Part shown: positions 20,884 to 29,303 of the stretch, in pieces | Layout: every line of letters starts with the position of its first letter | How positions within the stretch are numbered: position 1 is the first letter of the stretch | Origin: Sedimenticola thiotaurini | Lineage (GTDB): Bacteria; Pseudomonadota; Gammaproteobacteria; Chromatiales; Chromatiaceae | Direction: 5' to 3' | DNA length: 64,000 nt | Assembly: GCF_001007875.1 (NCBI RefSeq) | Contig: NZ_CP011412.1 | Span: 3,844,001 to 3,908,000 of the forward strand | The notes under the pieces: model-generated | Told to the model about the DNA's origin: nothing | Database searches by the model: none | The model's input: the letters and a program-made list of their open reading frames with translations, nothing else | Position numbers and translations under genes: made by a program

Positions 20884-21864
20884 ATGAAATTGAAAAAACT
20901 GATTGTCGGTGCAGCCATAGCACTGCTCATGCCCATTACTGCACCCGCCAAGGAACTTGAAAAAGTGGTTGCATCCTGGCTGCCAATCATGCAGACAACC
21001 GCCTACTATGTCGCACTTGAAGAGGGGCTTTTCGAGCAGGCGGGTATAGAAATTGTTTCTCACAAATTCGGCAATCCAAATCAGATTATCGATTCCCTGG
21101 TGTCCGGGCAGGCGGACTTTGGCCCACCGGGAGCTGCTGCCGGTATCGCCATGCTCGCTGAATCAAGGTTTCCCGGTACCTTCAAGGTCTTTGGCCTGCA
21201 AGGTGGTGGTATCAAGGTTGACCTGATCAATGATGGTCTGATCGTCAAGGCGGACTCCAATATCAAGTCGCTGAAAGATCTGAAAGGTAAAACCCTGGGT
21301 ACTGTACCGGGCATTCAGTGGCAGACTATTGCACGTCATCTGGTGCGCTTGAATGGCTTGGATCCGGATAAGGACGTTCGTGTAACCGCTGTATCTGTTC
21401 CCCTCCAGGTTCCCTCGGTAGTTGCAGGTAGTGTGGATGCAACCTTGTCGTTGGAGCCGGTGGGTTCTATCGCTGCAGCATCCGGTGATGCTGAACGCGC
21501 CATGGTCAATCCTTGTGCCGTCTTTATTACTGACCCGTTCTACTCTGGTGCCGCCGTGCTCACCACTAAGTTCATTAAGGAGCGGCCGGAGGTTGCCCGT
21601 AAAGTGGTTGAGGTGATTGATACGGCGACCCGCATGGTGAATGCCGACTTTGATAAATATAAAAAAGTGATACCTAAATATACCGCTATCAAAGCTGAGC
21701 AACTGGACCTGTTGGCCAAGCCATATCTGCGGCCGTTCGATGAACTGAACGAAACGGATTTTGATTCATATCAGGCCTTCGTCGATGTGTTCTATAAGGA
21801 AGGAGTATTGAAAGAACCTATTGATATTCGCACCAAGATCCTGACCTGGGACGATTTTAAATAA
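20884..21864 (+). CDS. ABC transporter substrate-binding protein (NMT1/SsuA-like)
   Basis: 326 aa with a signal peptide (KLIVGAAIALLMPITAPAKE). The fold opens LEKVVASWLPIMQTTAYYVALEEGLF and includes VSGQADFGPPGAAAGIAML, typical of the NMT1/THI5-like group that includes SsuA and TauA. It would capture the substrate in the periplasm for the two preceding subunits. A perfect 10-bp stem-loop follows at 21880, which may protect this mRNA 3' end, giving the high binding-protein levels usual for ABC importers. Confidence 0.9.
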   Translation: MKLKKLIVGAAIALLMPITAPAKELEKVVASWLPIMQTTAYYVALEEGLFEQAGIEIVSHKFGNPNQIIDSLVSGQADFGPPGAAAGIAMLAESRFPGTFKVFGLQGGGIKVDLINDGLIVKADSNIKSLKDLKGKTLGTVPGIQWQTIARHLVRLNGLDPDKDVRVTAVSVPLQVPSVVAGSVDATLSLEPVGSIAAASGDAERAMVNPCAVFITDPFYSGAAVLTTKFIKERPEVARKVVEVIDTATRMVNADFDKYKKVIPKYTAIKAEQLDLLAKPYLRPFDELNETDFDSYQAFVDVFYKEGVLKEPIDIRTKILTWDDFK

Positions 21865-21879
21865 GTGCTATCTGCAACG

Positions 21880-21902
21880 GTGAGGCACCAACGGTGCCTC
21901 AC
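21880..21902 (+). other. Perfect 10-bp stem-loop between binding protein and nitrilase genes
   Basis: GTGAGGCACC (21880-21889) pairs with GGTGCCTCAC (21893-21902) across a 3-nt AAC loop. There is no T tract, so it is more likely an mRNA-stabilising or processing hairpin than a terminator. Confidence 0.6.
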
Positions 21903-21923
21903 TCAAACCAACGGAACCACATT

Positions 21924-23615
21924 ATGAACACAAAATCCTTAAGTTTTCGCGCAGCGGTTGTCCAGACGTTGGCTGAACTAGGTGACCTGGATGCCAATAT
22001 CACGCTTACTCAATCTCATGTAGAAGAGGCGGTGCGACAGGGTGCGCGCCTGATTGTATTACCGGAGTGTATGAATAGTGGCTATCTGTTCGATTCCGAA
22101 GCGCACTGTCGGGAGATTGCGGAGCCGGTCACCGGGCGTTATGTGCAGGCACTTGCTGAACTGTGCCGGAAACACAATATTTTTATCGGTACCGGGTTTA
22201 CTGAGTGGGATGAGGATAAGGGAAAAGTATTCAATAGTGCCTTGCTTATCGATCCACGCGGTGAACTGATCCTGCATTATCACAAGCAGTTCCTGGCCAC
22301 ACATGACCAGAACTGGTTCGAATTCGGGGAACGGGGTTGCCCGGTAGTGGATACGGAACTGGGTCGTATCGGTCTGCTGATCTGTTTTGATGGCCGTATT
22401 CCGGAAATCGCCCGTAGCCTCGCCCTGCAGGGTGCGGAAGTGATTCTGGACATGGCAAACTTCTTCGCTATGGATCAGGCCGATTTGTGGGTTCCAGCAC
22501 GAGCTTACGAAAATGGCGTATGGATCGTTGCGGCTACCAAGTCTGGCGTGGAGCGGAGTATCTACTATCCGGGTGGTAGTATGATTGTCTCACCGGATGG
22601 CGAAACTAAAGCTTATGTCCCCTACGATACACATGGAGTGGCGAGTGCTGAAATCTTTCCAGAACAGGCCCGAAATAAGTCCTGGTTTTACGGTGCGAAT
22701 CGATGGTCCGATCGCCGACCAGACACCTACAGTCTGCTGCGTGCGCCTTTTGAAGAGACGCCACTTGCATCGTTACTCGATCAACCCCTGATTCCGGAAC
22801 AGGCGACTGCAAAAGGAGCGGCTGTTCAAGCGCATGCTACCTTCAGTACCGGCAGTCTGGAAGAAGCGTTGGATATGCTGGATCATGCGGCAAAACTGGG
22901 CTCCAAGTTACTGGTGCTGCCGCAACATATGACATTTTCCTCCTGGCTGCCGAGTCGCAGTGACGTTGAGCAGAACCGGGAAGCCAGAGACCACGCGCTA
23001 CAGCGGGTGCAGTCCATTTGCAAACGTTATGACTGTAGCGTGGTGTTACCGATCTTTATGGAGGACGCCGGACAATTTGTTCCGACGGCGGTAGTCATCG
23101 GTCCCGGTGGCAACGAACTGGGGAGGCAACAGCAGATTCATTTGGAGCCGGAAATGGTTTCCTGGGCGAAGGGTGGCGATTGCTTTACCGTGATAGATAC
23201 ACCGAGCGGCCGCCTGGGTGTGTTGTTGGGTTATGATGGCATGTTCCCGGAGTCCTCCCGTGTCCTGGCCCTGGCTGGTGCGGATATAATAGCCTGGTGC
23301 AGCGCATGGCGTCATCCCAATGATCGGAAACTCCTGACCATGCCCAAGGCAGAGGATAATCGCTGTTTTCTGATCTGTGCCAACCGCAGTGATGCCCCCT
23401 ATCCTGGCGGTTCGTTCATTGCACCTCCCACCGGGTTTCCTCAATGGGATATGGACCTGGCGGCGCCACCGGTATTAAGACACAATGCAGTGCAGCCCGG
23501 GTTCATGAATCTGGCGCTGGCTCGACAGAAGTCGATGATACCGGGGGTGGATATGATCCGTAACCGTATCACCGATACTTACGAGGTCCTCATCGCGGAC
23601 AAAAATGTCGGTTGA
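21924..23615 (+). CDS. Tandem nitrilase-domain protein, first domain active, second domain dead
   Basis: 563 aa from ATG at 21924, about twice the size of a carbon-nitrogen hydrolase. Domain 1 (about 8-275) keeps the catalytic triad Glu48 (VLPECMNSGY), Lys121 (YHKQFLATHD) and Cys154 (LLICFDGRIPE). Domain 2 (about 298-560) has the same fold, but Glu is Gln334 (VLPQHMTFSS), Lys is Gln404 (RQQQIHLEP) and Cys is Gly436 (VLLGYDGMFPE). So only the first half can hydrolyse a nitrile or amide; the second is probably structural or substrate-binding. Gene context suggests an amide or ureido compound whose breakdown gives allophanate. Confidence 0.88.
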   Translation: MNTKSLSFRAAVVQTLAELGDLDANITLTQSHVEEAVRQGARLIVLPECMNSGYLFDSEAHCREIAEPVTGRYVQALAELCRKHNIFIGTGFTEWDEDKGKVFNSALLIDPRGELILHYHKQFLATHDQNWFEFGERGCPVVDTELGRIGLLICFDGRIPEIARSLALQGAEVILDMANFFAMDQADLWVPARAYENGVWIVAATKSGVERSIYYPGGSMIVSPDGETKAYVPYDTHGVASAEIFPEQARNKSWFYGANRWSDRRPDTYSLLRAPFEETPLASLLDQPLIPEQATAKGAAVQAHATFSTGSLEEALDMLDHAAKLGSKLLVLPQHMTFSSWLPSRSDVEQNREARDHALQRVQSICKRYDCSVVLPIFMEDAGQFVPTAVVIGPGGNELGRQQQIHLEPEMVSWAKGGDCFTVIDTPSGRLGVLLGYDGMFPESSRVLALAGADIIAWCSAWRHPNDRKLLTMPKAEDNRCFLICANRSDAPYPGGSFIAPPTGFPQWDMDLAAPPVLRHNAVQPGFMNLALARQKSMIPGVDMIRNRITDTYEVLIADKNVG

Positions 23616-23666
23616 TCTGGACTTAAGGTATTTATGGGTATGTGAAGTGTGTCAGCAAGGTGTCAG

Positions 23667-24338
23667 ATGAATAGAGCAACGGGTCGAAAAACCACAGTTA
23701 ATCGCCTGGCAGATCGCATTTACAATCAGCTCAAGGATGAGCTGTATGTGCAACTGAAACCCGGTGACCGACTGACCGAGTCGGCGGTGGCTGAAAGATT
23801 GGATGCCAGTCGCACACCAACCCGCGAAGCGTTGCAGCGACTGGTTCAGGAGGGACACCTGAACGCACATTTGCGTAATGGTTACACCGTCCGTTCTATC
23901 GATCAGTCGACTCTGAATGATCTGTATGCTGTGCGTGTGTTGTTGGAGACCGAAGCAGTCCGCTTGTATTGCGCCGGCTCCAGTGATAGCAGCCTTTCTC
24001 CATTAATGGCAGATTGGGAAGTAGCGCGCTCGGAGCAGATAAGTGATCCAAATGAACTGGGGCGACTTAACGAATCTTACCACTTCGGTATTGTGGCGCT
24101 ATCCGGAAACCGGGAACTGATTCGTCTGCATGGTGATATATTCCAGCGCATTCAATTAATTCAACGTCTGGATTTCAGCCGGGAGGAACGGGTCGACGCA
24201 ACCTACGACGAACATCTGGCTGTTCTGCAGAGCATGGTGCGTGGAGAGAGTGAAAAGGCGAGTGATATTTTGCGTCAGCATATTGTGCAAAGCCTGGATA
24301 TGGTCTCTGAAATAACCCGGCAGTTCACTGTAGATTAA
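23667..24338 (+). CDS. GntR-family transcriptional regulator, FCD class
   Basis: 223 aa from ATG at 23667 with AAGGTG upstream. N-terminal winged helix (DRLTESAVAERLDASRTPTREALQRL), then an all-helical FCD effector domain with metal-site residues in the DLYAVRVLLETEAVRLY and NESYHFGIVALSGN helices. It closes the operon 51 nt after the nitrilase gene. It is the natural candidate to bind the twin CTTGTATACAAG sites upstream of the first gene, with a pathway intermediate as ligand. Confidence 0.9.
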   Translation: MNRATGRKTTVNRLADRIYNQLKDELYVQLKPGDRLTESAVAERLDASRTPTREALQRLVQEGHLNAHLRNGYTVRSIDQSTLNDLYAVRVLLETEAVRLYCAGSSDSSLSPLMADWEVARSEQISDPNELGRLNESYHFGIVALSGNRELIRLHGDIFQRIQLIQRLDFSREERVDATYDEHLAVLQSMVRGESEKASDILRQHIVQSLDMVSEITRQFTVD

Positions 24339-24463
24339 ACCGGCAACGAGCAACAACTCTGTTTTACGACCCGCTAGTGCCTGAAAAGGTGAGGAAAGTT
24401 TGCTAAAGCGGCATATGTAACTGACTGTTTCAATGTTCTGTGACTGTCTGGGAACGAGCCTGC

Positions 24464-24850
24464 TCAAGGCCAGTCACTGTGATGGATTACCACACGATAA
24501 CCGTCCGGGTCTTCGAAAGTCTGTCCGGCTCTGGCCCAATAGGGATTGTTTGGGGGAACCGACAGAAAGCCCGCGCGCCGCATCTTTTCACATCGCTGAT
24601 GCCACTCCTGCGGATCGGGCAAATAGAACACCAACAGAGCCTCCGCAGAGGGGCGTGTTGTCTCCGGGTGGCCCGGCCGGTGAGTGAACTCCAGGTGGTA
24701 GGGGCCACCAGCCACACCAAGCATGACGCCGTCAAACCCCTCGTGATCCCGGAAGTGCCCCAGTTCATCCAGATCCAATCCCTCCCGATACATTGCTACA
24801 ATCCGCTCCAGATCGCTGGTAGGGTGGGCTACTCTGAGTTGCGGTAGCAT
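24464..24850 (-). CDS. VOC-superfamily (glyoxalase/bleomycin-resistance fold) protein
   Basis: 128 aa single VOC domain: LRVAHPTSDLERIVAMYREGL at the start, YHLEFTHRPG at mid-chain and FEDPDGYRVVIHH at the end. His and Glu residues are at metal-ligand positions. AGGAGG precedes the ATG. Members include lyases, dioxygenases and drug-binding proteins; the specific reaction is unknown. Confidence 0.82.
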   Translation of the reverse strand: MLPQLRVAHPTSDLERIVAMYREGLDLDELGHFRDHEGFDGVMLGVAGGPYHLEFTHRPGHPETTRPSAEALLVFYLPDPQEWHQRCEKMRRAGFLSVPPNNPYWARAGQTFEDPDGYRVVIHHSDWP

Positions 24851-25199
24851 AAAAGGCCTCCTGGTGGTTGATCAGAACTTTTCGGCAAGGGGATTGGTAT
24901 CGCAACGCCATCTTTCCGGATCGGTCACTCCTGTTGGTACAGCGGCACTTTTTACAGCGCCACTGCCGAAGGCTCCGGCACATCGGGCAACCCGGTTTCG
25001 GCGTCATCACTCCAAGCCATCCTATGCTGAACAAACCGCCCGGCTCAAGCAACTGCGGGCGAAGTGGACACGTTGGGGGGGTAATGGTTGGTTCCCTGGG
25101 GATGAGCAAGAATCGGGTGGTGTCTGGTGACCGGTCTATCTATAGTGTGCTCAACGGCTGATCCTGGCCAAATCCGGACCTTTTCAGATGGAGCAGTGA
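24851..25199. other. Gene-poor region, possible decayed zinc-ribbon gene on the minus strand
   Basis: No convincing gene. Between about 25000 and 24900 on the minus strand the translation has a CPMC...CKKC pattern within WRCKKCRC, like the zinc ribbon at the start of IS1595-type transposases. No transposase core, terminal repeats or ribosome-binding site was found. It may be a remnant or chance. Confidence 0.25.
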
Positions 25200-25457
25200 A
25201 TGGATAGCGCCAACCTTGTGTGTCTACTTAGCCTGGCGGCGATCTGGGGTGGCTCGTTCCTGTTCATGCGAATCGGCGCGCCGGTGCTGGGGGCCGTATG
25301 GCTGGTGGGGTGGCGTGTCGGGCTGGCGACCCTGTTTCTGGCTGGGGTGGGCTGGTACACCCTGGCCGGATCACTGGTGGTGATCGCGGGAACCGCCCTG
25401 GTGACCGGTTTCTCCCCGCGCCGACTCTTTTCGGCCAAGGCTGATCAAAATGTTTGA
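25200..25457 (+). pseudogene. DMT/EamA permease with internal deletion
   Basis: 85 aa open frame with GGAG upstream of the ATG. Residues 1-50 (CLLSLAAIWGGSFLFMRIGA) match the start of EamA permeases. Residues 51-75 (WYTLAGSLVVIAGTALVTG) match the last helix. The usual ~290-residue protein of ten helices is reduced to about three, implying an in-frame internal deletion of some 200 codons. It is unlikely to transport. Its end overlaps the Ada-like gene by 8 nt. Confidence 0.72.
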
Positions 25458-26328
25458 CTTATCCGACACCGAATCACAGCTCCAGTATCAGCGCATTGCC
25501 CGGGCGATCCGTTTTCTGCGTGCCCATGCCAGCGAGCAACCGTCCCTCGGTGCGGTGGCCGCGGAGGTGGGGCTGAGCGAATACCATTTCCAACGTCTGT
25601 TCAGTCGCTGGGCGGGTGTGTCACCGAAACGTTTTCTGCAGTACCTGACCAAGGAGCGGGCCCGGGCGGCGTTACGGGAATCCCGGCCGCTGCTGGAGGC
25701 TGCCCACGCAGCAGGGCTTTCCGGCCCGGGACGGCTGCACGACCTGATGATCAGTTGCGAAGCGATGACTCCCGGGCAGATCAAGACGCGTGGGGCAGGG
25801 CTTGAGATCGGTTATGGTTGGAGCGGCAGCCCGTTTGGTGTCGCCCTGGTTGGCTGGACCTCAAACGGTGTCTGTCACCTGGGTTTCCATGATGATATCG
25901 ATGGTCGGTTTGAGCATGAGCTGGCAGAAGCTTGGTCCGGGGCCCGGCTGTACCGTGATGAATCCCGGGCGATCGATCTGGTGGCGCGGATCTTCCCGGA
26001 GCAGCCGCGGCCGGGCTCCCTGCACCTGGTCTTACAGGGCACCAATTTCCAGATCAAGGTGTGGGAGGCGCTGTTGCAGATCGGTAGTGGCGCACTGATC
26101 TCCTACTCCGAACTGGCTGCGCTGGCCGGGTCGCCCCGTGCGTCCAGAGCGGTGGGTTCCGCCCTGGCTGCCAACCGGATCGGTTACCTGATCCCTTGTC
26201 ATCGGGTGATCCGGGAGACCGGTGAGTCCGGGCAGTATCGCTGGGGCGAGGACCGCAAGCTGATTATCCAGGGCTGGGAGGCGGCCCGTCGAGAGGCGGT
26301 CCAGGGATCTGCTGACCAGGGTGGCTAA
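25450..26328 (+). CDS. Ada-like AraC/methylated-DNA-protein cysteine methyltransferase
   Basis: 292 aa. N-terminal AraC-type HTH (LGAVAAEVGLSEYHFQRLFSRWAGVSPKRFLQ), a central MGMT N-domain, and a C-terminal alkyltransferase domain with the acceptor-cysteine motif IPCHRVI and NRIGYL. It removes alkyl groups from O6-alkylguanine by suicide transfer and may regulate transcription. It lacks the N-terminal zinc domain (methylphosphotriester acceptor) of E. coli Ada, a common shorter form. Confidence 0.92.
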   Translation: MFDLSDTESQLQYQRIARAIRFLRAHASEQPSLGAVAAEVGLSEYHFQRLFSRWAGVSPKRFLQYLTKERARAALRESRPLLEAAHAAGLSGPGRLHDLMISCEAMTPGQIKTRGAGLEIGYGWSGSPFGVALVGWTSNGVCHLGFHDDIDGRFEHELAEAWSGARLYRDESRAIDLVARIFPEQPRPGSLHLVLQGTNFQIKVWEALLQIGSGALISYSELAALAGSPRASRAVGSALAANRIGYLIPCHRVIRETGESGQYRWGEDRKLIIQGWEAARREAVQGSADQGG

Positions 26329-26434
26329 GCGGTTTTCTTCCGATGTCGATGGAGGGGTGACGCTTCTCCACGCCCCGTGTTGTCAGAATCACCTCGGCAT
26401 AATATTCCAATAAAAAAAGCTTCACTATTTCGAC

Positions 26435-26446
26435 ATGTCTAGATAA
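26435..26446. promoter_or_regulatory. Possible PhnF operator upstream of phnC
   Basis: ATGTCTAGATAA matches the reverse complement of the TTGTATAGACAA site upstream of phnF at 9 of 12 positions. It lies 57 nt before the phnC ATG in the promoter region of the C-P lyase operon. No clear Pho box was seen. Confidence 0.4.
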
Positions 26447-26502
26447 CTGGCTTGTCACAAACGGACAGTAGCATCTCCCGGCAATAGAACGAGGAGAGAG
26501 AC

Positions 26503-27339
26503 ATGACTGCTATTGCCCTATCCCGCGTTACCAAAACTTTTTCCCGTGAGCGCGATGCTTCCCCGGTACTCCGGGGTATCGACCTGTCTATCGAACAGGG
26601 TGACATGGTCGCCCTGATCGGTCCCTCCGGTTCGGGCAAGTCGACGCTGTTGCGTCACCTGTCCGGTCTCACCTTGGCGGATCGTGACTGCGGAGCTGAA
26701 GTCACCGTGTTGGGTCGTGTCATCCAGCGTCAGGGTCGACTGGAACGGGATATCCGTCATTCCCGGGCGCAGATCGGTCACATCTTCCAGCAGTTTAATC
26801 TGGTTGGTCGTCTGTCGGTGTTGAAAAACGTACTGATCGGTGGCCTGAGCCGGATCTCCACGCAACGGGGACTGCTTGGCTGGTTTACTGAACGGGAGAA
26901 ACGTGCCGCTCTGGAGGCGCTGGAGCGGGTGGGGCTGCGCGAGTTCGCCCTGAAACGGGCCTCTGAGTTATCCGGTGGCCAGCAGCAGCGGGTAGCTATT
27001 GCCCGCGCCTTGATGCAGCGGGCCCGGGTGATCCTGGCTGATGAGCCGATCGCTTCGCTGGACCCCGAATCGTCCCGCCGGGTCATGCAGACCCTGCGGG
27101 ATATCAATCGTCGGGATGGCATCACCGTCGTTGTCACCCTCCATCAGGTTGACTACGCGCAGCAGTACTGCCGCCGTGCGGTGGCCCTGCGTCAGGGGGA
27201 GATCGTTTTCGACGATCACATCGATGTCCTGAACGAGACACAGATCGACCAACTCTACGGCAGTGATCAGCCCAAGCTCCATTCCCCGAACGCACCGTCC
27301 CGGACCCTGCTGTCCGATCGTCGTCTTGCGATTGCCTAA
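26503..27339 (+). CDS. phnC: Phosphonate ABC transporter ATPase
   Basis: 278 aa. Walker [10 protein letters not shown], signature [15 protein letters not shown], Walker [16 protein letters not shown] and H-loop VTLHQVDYA. The Leu-His-Gln at the switch is typical of PhnC. GAGGAGAG precedes the ATG. First gene of the phnCDEFGHIJKLMNP operon; it energises uptake of alkylphosphonates with PhnD and PhnE. Confidence 0.96.
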   Translation: MTAIALSRVTKTFSRERDASPVLRGIDLSIEQGDMVALIGPSGSGKSTLLRHLSGLTLADRDCGAEVTVLGRVIQRQGRLERDIRHSRAQIGHIFQQFNLVGRLSVLKNVLIGGLSRISTQRGLLGWFTEREKRAALEALERVGLREFALKRASELSGGQQQRVAIARALMQRARVILADEPIASLDPESSRRVMQTLRDINRRDGITVVVTLHQVDYAQQYCRRAVALRQGEIVFDDHIDVLNETQIDQLYGSDQPKLHSPNAPSRTLLSDRRLAIA

Positions 27340-27367
27340 CCCGAACCATCCTACACGGAGTCCATTG

Positions 27368-28384
27368 ATGAAAATTAAAAAACTGTTCATGAAAATTACC
27401 GCAGTCCTGGTGCTTGCCGGCTCCCTCGCCGGGATTCAAACACTGCAGGCGGAGGAGGCCAAAGTCCTTACCTTCGGTATTATTTCGACCGAATCCTCAC
27501 AGAATCTGAAAACTGTCTGGATGCCCTTTCTTGACGACATGTCGGCTAAATTGGGCATGGAAGTTAAGCCGTTCTTCGCCTCTGATTATGCCGGGATCAT
27601 CCAGGGTATGCGTTTCGACAAGGTGGATGTGGCCTGGTACGGCAACAAGTCAGCCATGGAGGCGGTTGATCGGGCGGGCGGCGAGATCTTCGCCCAGACC
27701 GTGGACGTAACTGGCAACCCCGGCTATTGGAGCCTGCTGCTGGCGCGCGCGGATGATGATCGGATCAACTCGGTCGAGGATATGCTGAAATTGACCGGAG
27801 AACTGGCTTTCGGTAATGGCGATCCCAACTCCACTTCCGGTTTCCTGGTACCCAGCTACTACGTGTTCGCCAAGAATGGCGTAGATCCTAAAAAGGCCTT
27901 CAAGCGCATGACCAACAGCAGTCACGAATCCAATTTCCTGGCAGTGGCTAACGGCCAGGTGGATGTGGCCACCAACAACACCGAAACCATGGCGCGGGTG
28001 AAGATAACCCATCCGGACAAAGTGGCAAAGGTAAAGGTGATCTGGAAGTCGCCGCTGATCCCTGCCGATCCGATCGTCTGGCGCAAGAACCTGCCGGAGC
28101 GCGTCAAGAGCAAGGTGTATGACTTCCTGATGAACTACGGCAAGACCGGTGACAGCAAAGAGACGAAGATCCTCGCGGACCTGCAATGGGCTCCGTTCAA
28201 GGCTTCCAGCAATGATCAACTGCTGCCGATTCGTCAACTGGTGCTTTACAAGGAACGCGTGAAGCTGGCCAAGGCATCCGATCTGAGTGATGCAGAGAAG
28301 GCGGAAAAGATCCAGGCCATCGATGACAAGCTGTCTGAATTAAGTCGCCGCATGGAAGCGATCTCGGTGGCCGTGGCGAATTGA
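27368..28384 (+). CDS. phnD: Phosphonate ABC transporter substrate-binding protein
   Basis: 338 aa from ATG at 27368 with GGAG upstream; the open frame extends further 5' into phnC but without a start as good. Signal peptide MKIKKLFMKITAVLVLAGSL. Mature part has the PhnD features MPFLDDMSAKLGMEVKPFFA, WYGNKSAMEAVDRAGGE and a FGNGDPNSTSGFLVP ligand loop. It binds phosphonate in the periplasm and delivers it to PhnE. Confidence 0.95.
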   Translation: MKIKKLFMKITAVLVLAGSLAGIQTLQAEEAKVLTFGIISTESSQNLKTVWMPFLDDMSAKLGMEVKPFFASDYAGIIQGMRFDKVDVAWYGNKSAMEAVDRAGGEIFAQTVDVTGNPGYWSLLLARADDDRINSVEDMLKLTGELAFGNGDPNSTSGFLVPSYYVFAKNGVDPKKAFKRMTNSSHESNFLAVANGQVDVATNNTETMARVKITHPDKVAKVKVIWKSPLIPADPIVWRKNLPERVKSKVYDFLMNYGKTGDSKETKILADLQWAPFKASSNDQLLPIRQLVLYKERVKLAKASDLSDAEKAEKIQAIDDKLSELSRRMEAISVAVAN

Positions 28385-28396
28385 TTTCCGGCAACT

Positions 28397-28436
28397 GCTG
28401 TAGCGGGAGGCGACTTGTTCAGTCGCCCGCCACAGC
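28397..28436. repeat. REP-like palindromic element between phnD and phnE
   Basis: A long imperfect stem: arm 28397-28415 (GCTGTAGCGGGAGGCGACT) pairs with 28421-28436 across a 5-nt loop, with a perfect 7-bp distal part GGCGACT/AGTCGCC. GTAGC heads and GC-rich arms are typical of gammaproteobacterial REP elements. It may stabilise the phnD message. Only one clear copy is in the window. Confidence 0.6.
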
Positions 28437-28479
28437 GGTTCATGCACAGGAAATATCCCTGTCCTGGAGAGGCTGAACC

Positions 28480-29268
28480 ATGATAACCGCGAACAACCTG
28501 CCGATTCCTAAACAGCCGTTTAACTGGTTGGCGGCCATCAGCTGGGGCCTGTTTTTGCTGGCCTTGAGCTGGGGCTGGCAAGCGGCTGAGATGAAGCCCC
28601 TGGTGCTGTTTTCCGATGCTGACAATATGTTGGAATTCGCCAGGGATTTTTTTCCGCCTGACTTCAGCGATATGAGTTACTACCTGGAAGAGATGGTGGT
28701 CACCCTGCACATCGCCCTGTGGGGTACCACGCTGGCGATCATCTGCTCCATCCCTTTGGGCCTTATGAGTTCAGAGAACCTGGCACCTGCCTGGATCTAC
28801 CAGCCAACCCGACGTCTGATGGATGCAACCCGTGCGATCAACGAGATGGTCTTTGCCATGTTGTTCGTGGTGGCGGTTGGCCTGGGTCCGTTCGCCGGCG
28901 TGTTGGCCCTGTTTGTTCACACCACCGGTGTACTGGCCAAACTCTTCTCCGAAGCGGTGGAGGCGATCGATCCGGCACCGGTGGAAGGGGTGCGGGCGAC
29001 CGGTGCCTCACTGTTGCAGGAGATCCTCTACGGGGTGATACCCCAGGTGTTGCCGTTGTGGATCTCCTTCTCCCTGTACCGCTTTGAATCCAATGTCCGT
29101 TCCGCAACAGTGGTGGGTATGGTGGGTGCCGGTGGTATCGGTGTAATCCTGTGGGAGAGTGTGCGCGGCTTCCAGTTCCAGCAGACCTGTGCGGTGATGT
29201 TGGTGATTATCGTCAGCGTGACCCTGATTGATCTCACTTCCCAGCGATTACGCAAGGCATTTATCTGA
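28480..29268 (+). CDS. phnE: Phosphonate ABC transporter permease
   Basis: 262 aa with about six helices. Conserved [18 protein letters not shown] at the N-terminal part and the permease loop [21 protein letters not shown], then [11 protein letters not shown] near the end. Single-domain PhnE working as a homodimer with PhnC and PhnD. No frameshift is seen, unlike the cryptic E. coli K-12 allele. Confidence 0.95.
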   Translation: MITANNLPIPKQPFNWLAAISWGLFLLALSWGWQAAEMKPLVLFSDADNMLEFARDFFPPDFSDMSYYLEEMVVTLHIALWGTTLAIICSIPLGLMSSENLAPAWIYQPTRRLMDATRAINEMVFAMLFVVAVGLGPFAGVLALFVHTTGVLAKLFSEAVEAIDPAPVEGVRATGASLLQEILYGVIPQVLPLWISFSLYRFESNVRSATVVGMVGAGGIGVILWESVRGFQFQQTCAVMLVIIVSVTLIDLTSQRLRKAFI

Positions 29269-29286
29269 GTTTTTTGTTGAGCGGAT

Positions 29287-29298
29287 TTGTATAGACAA
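29287..29298. promoter_or_regulatory. Probable PhnF operator overlapping the phnF ribosome-binding region
   Basis: TTGTATAGACAA lies 5 nt before the phnF ATG. It differs at only two positions from TGGTATAGACCA, the published operator of mycobacterial PhnF. Position implies autoregulation of phnF and downstream genes. Confidence 0.55.
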
Positions 29299-29303
29299 CT
29301 GCC

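Noticed and set aside
24851-25199. Insertion sequence remnant
   Set aside because: A CxxC...CxxC stretch on the minus strand recalls IS1595 zinc ribbons, but there are no terminal repeats, no target duplication and no catalytic domain; kept only as a low-confidence note.
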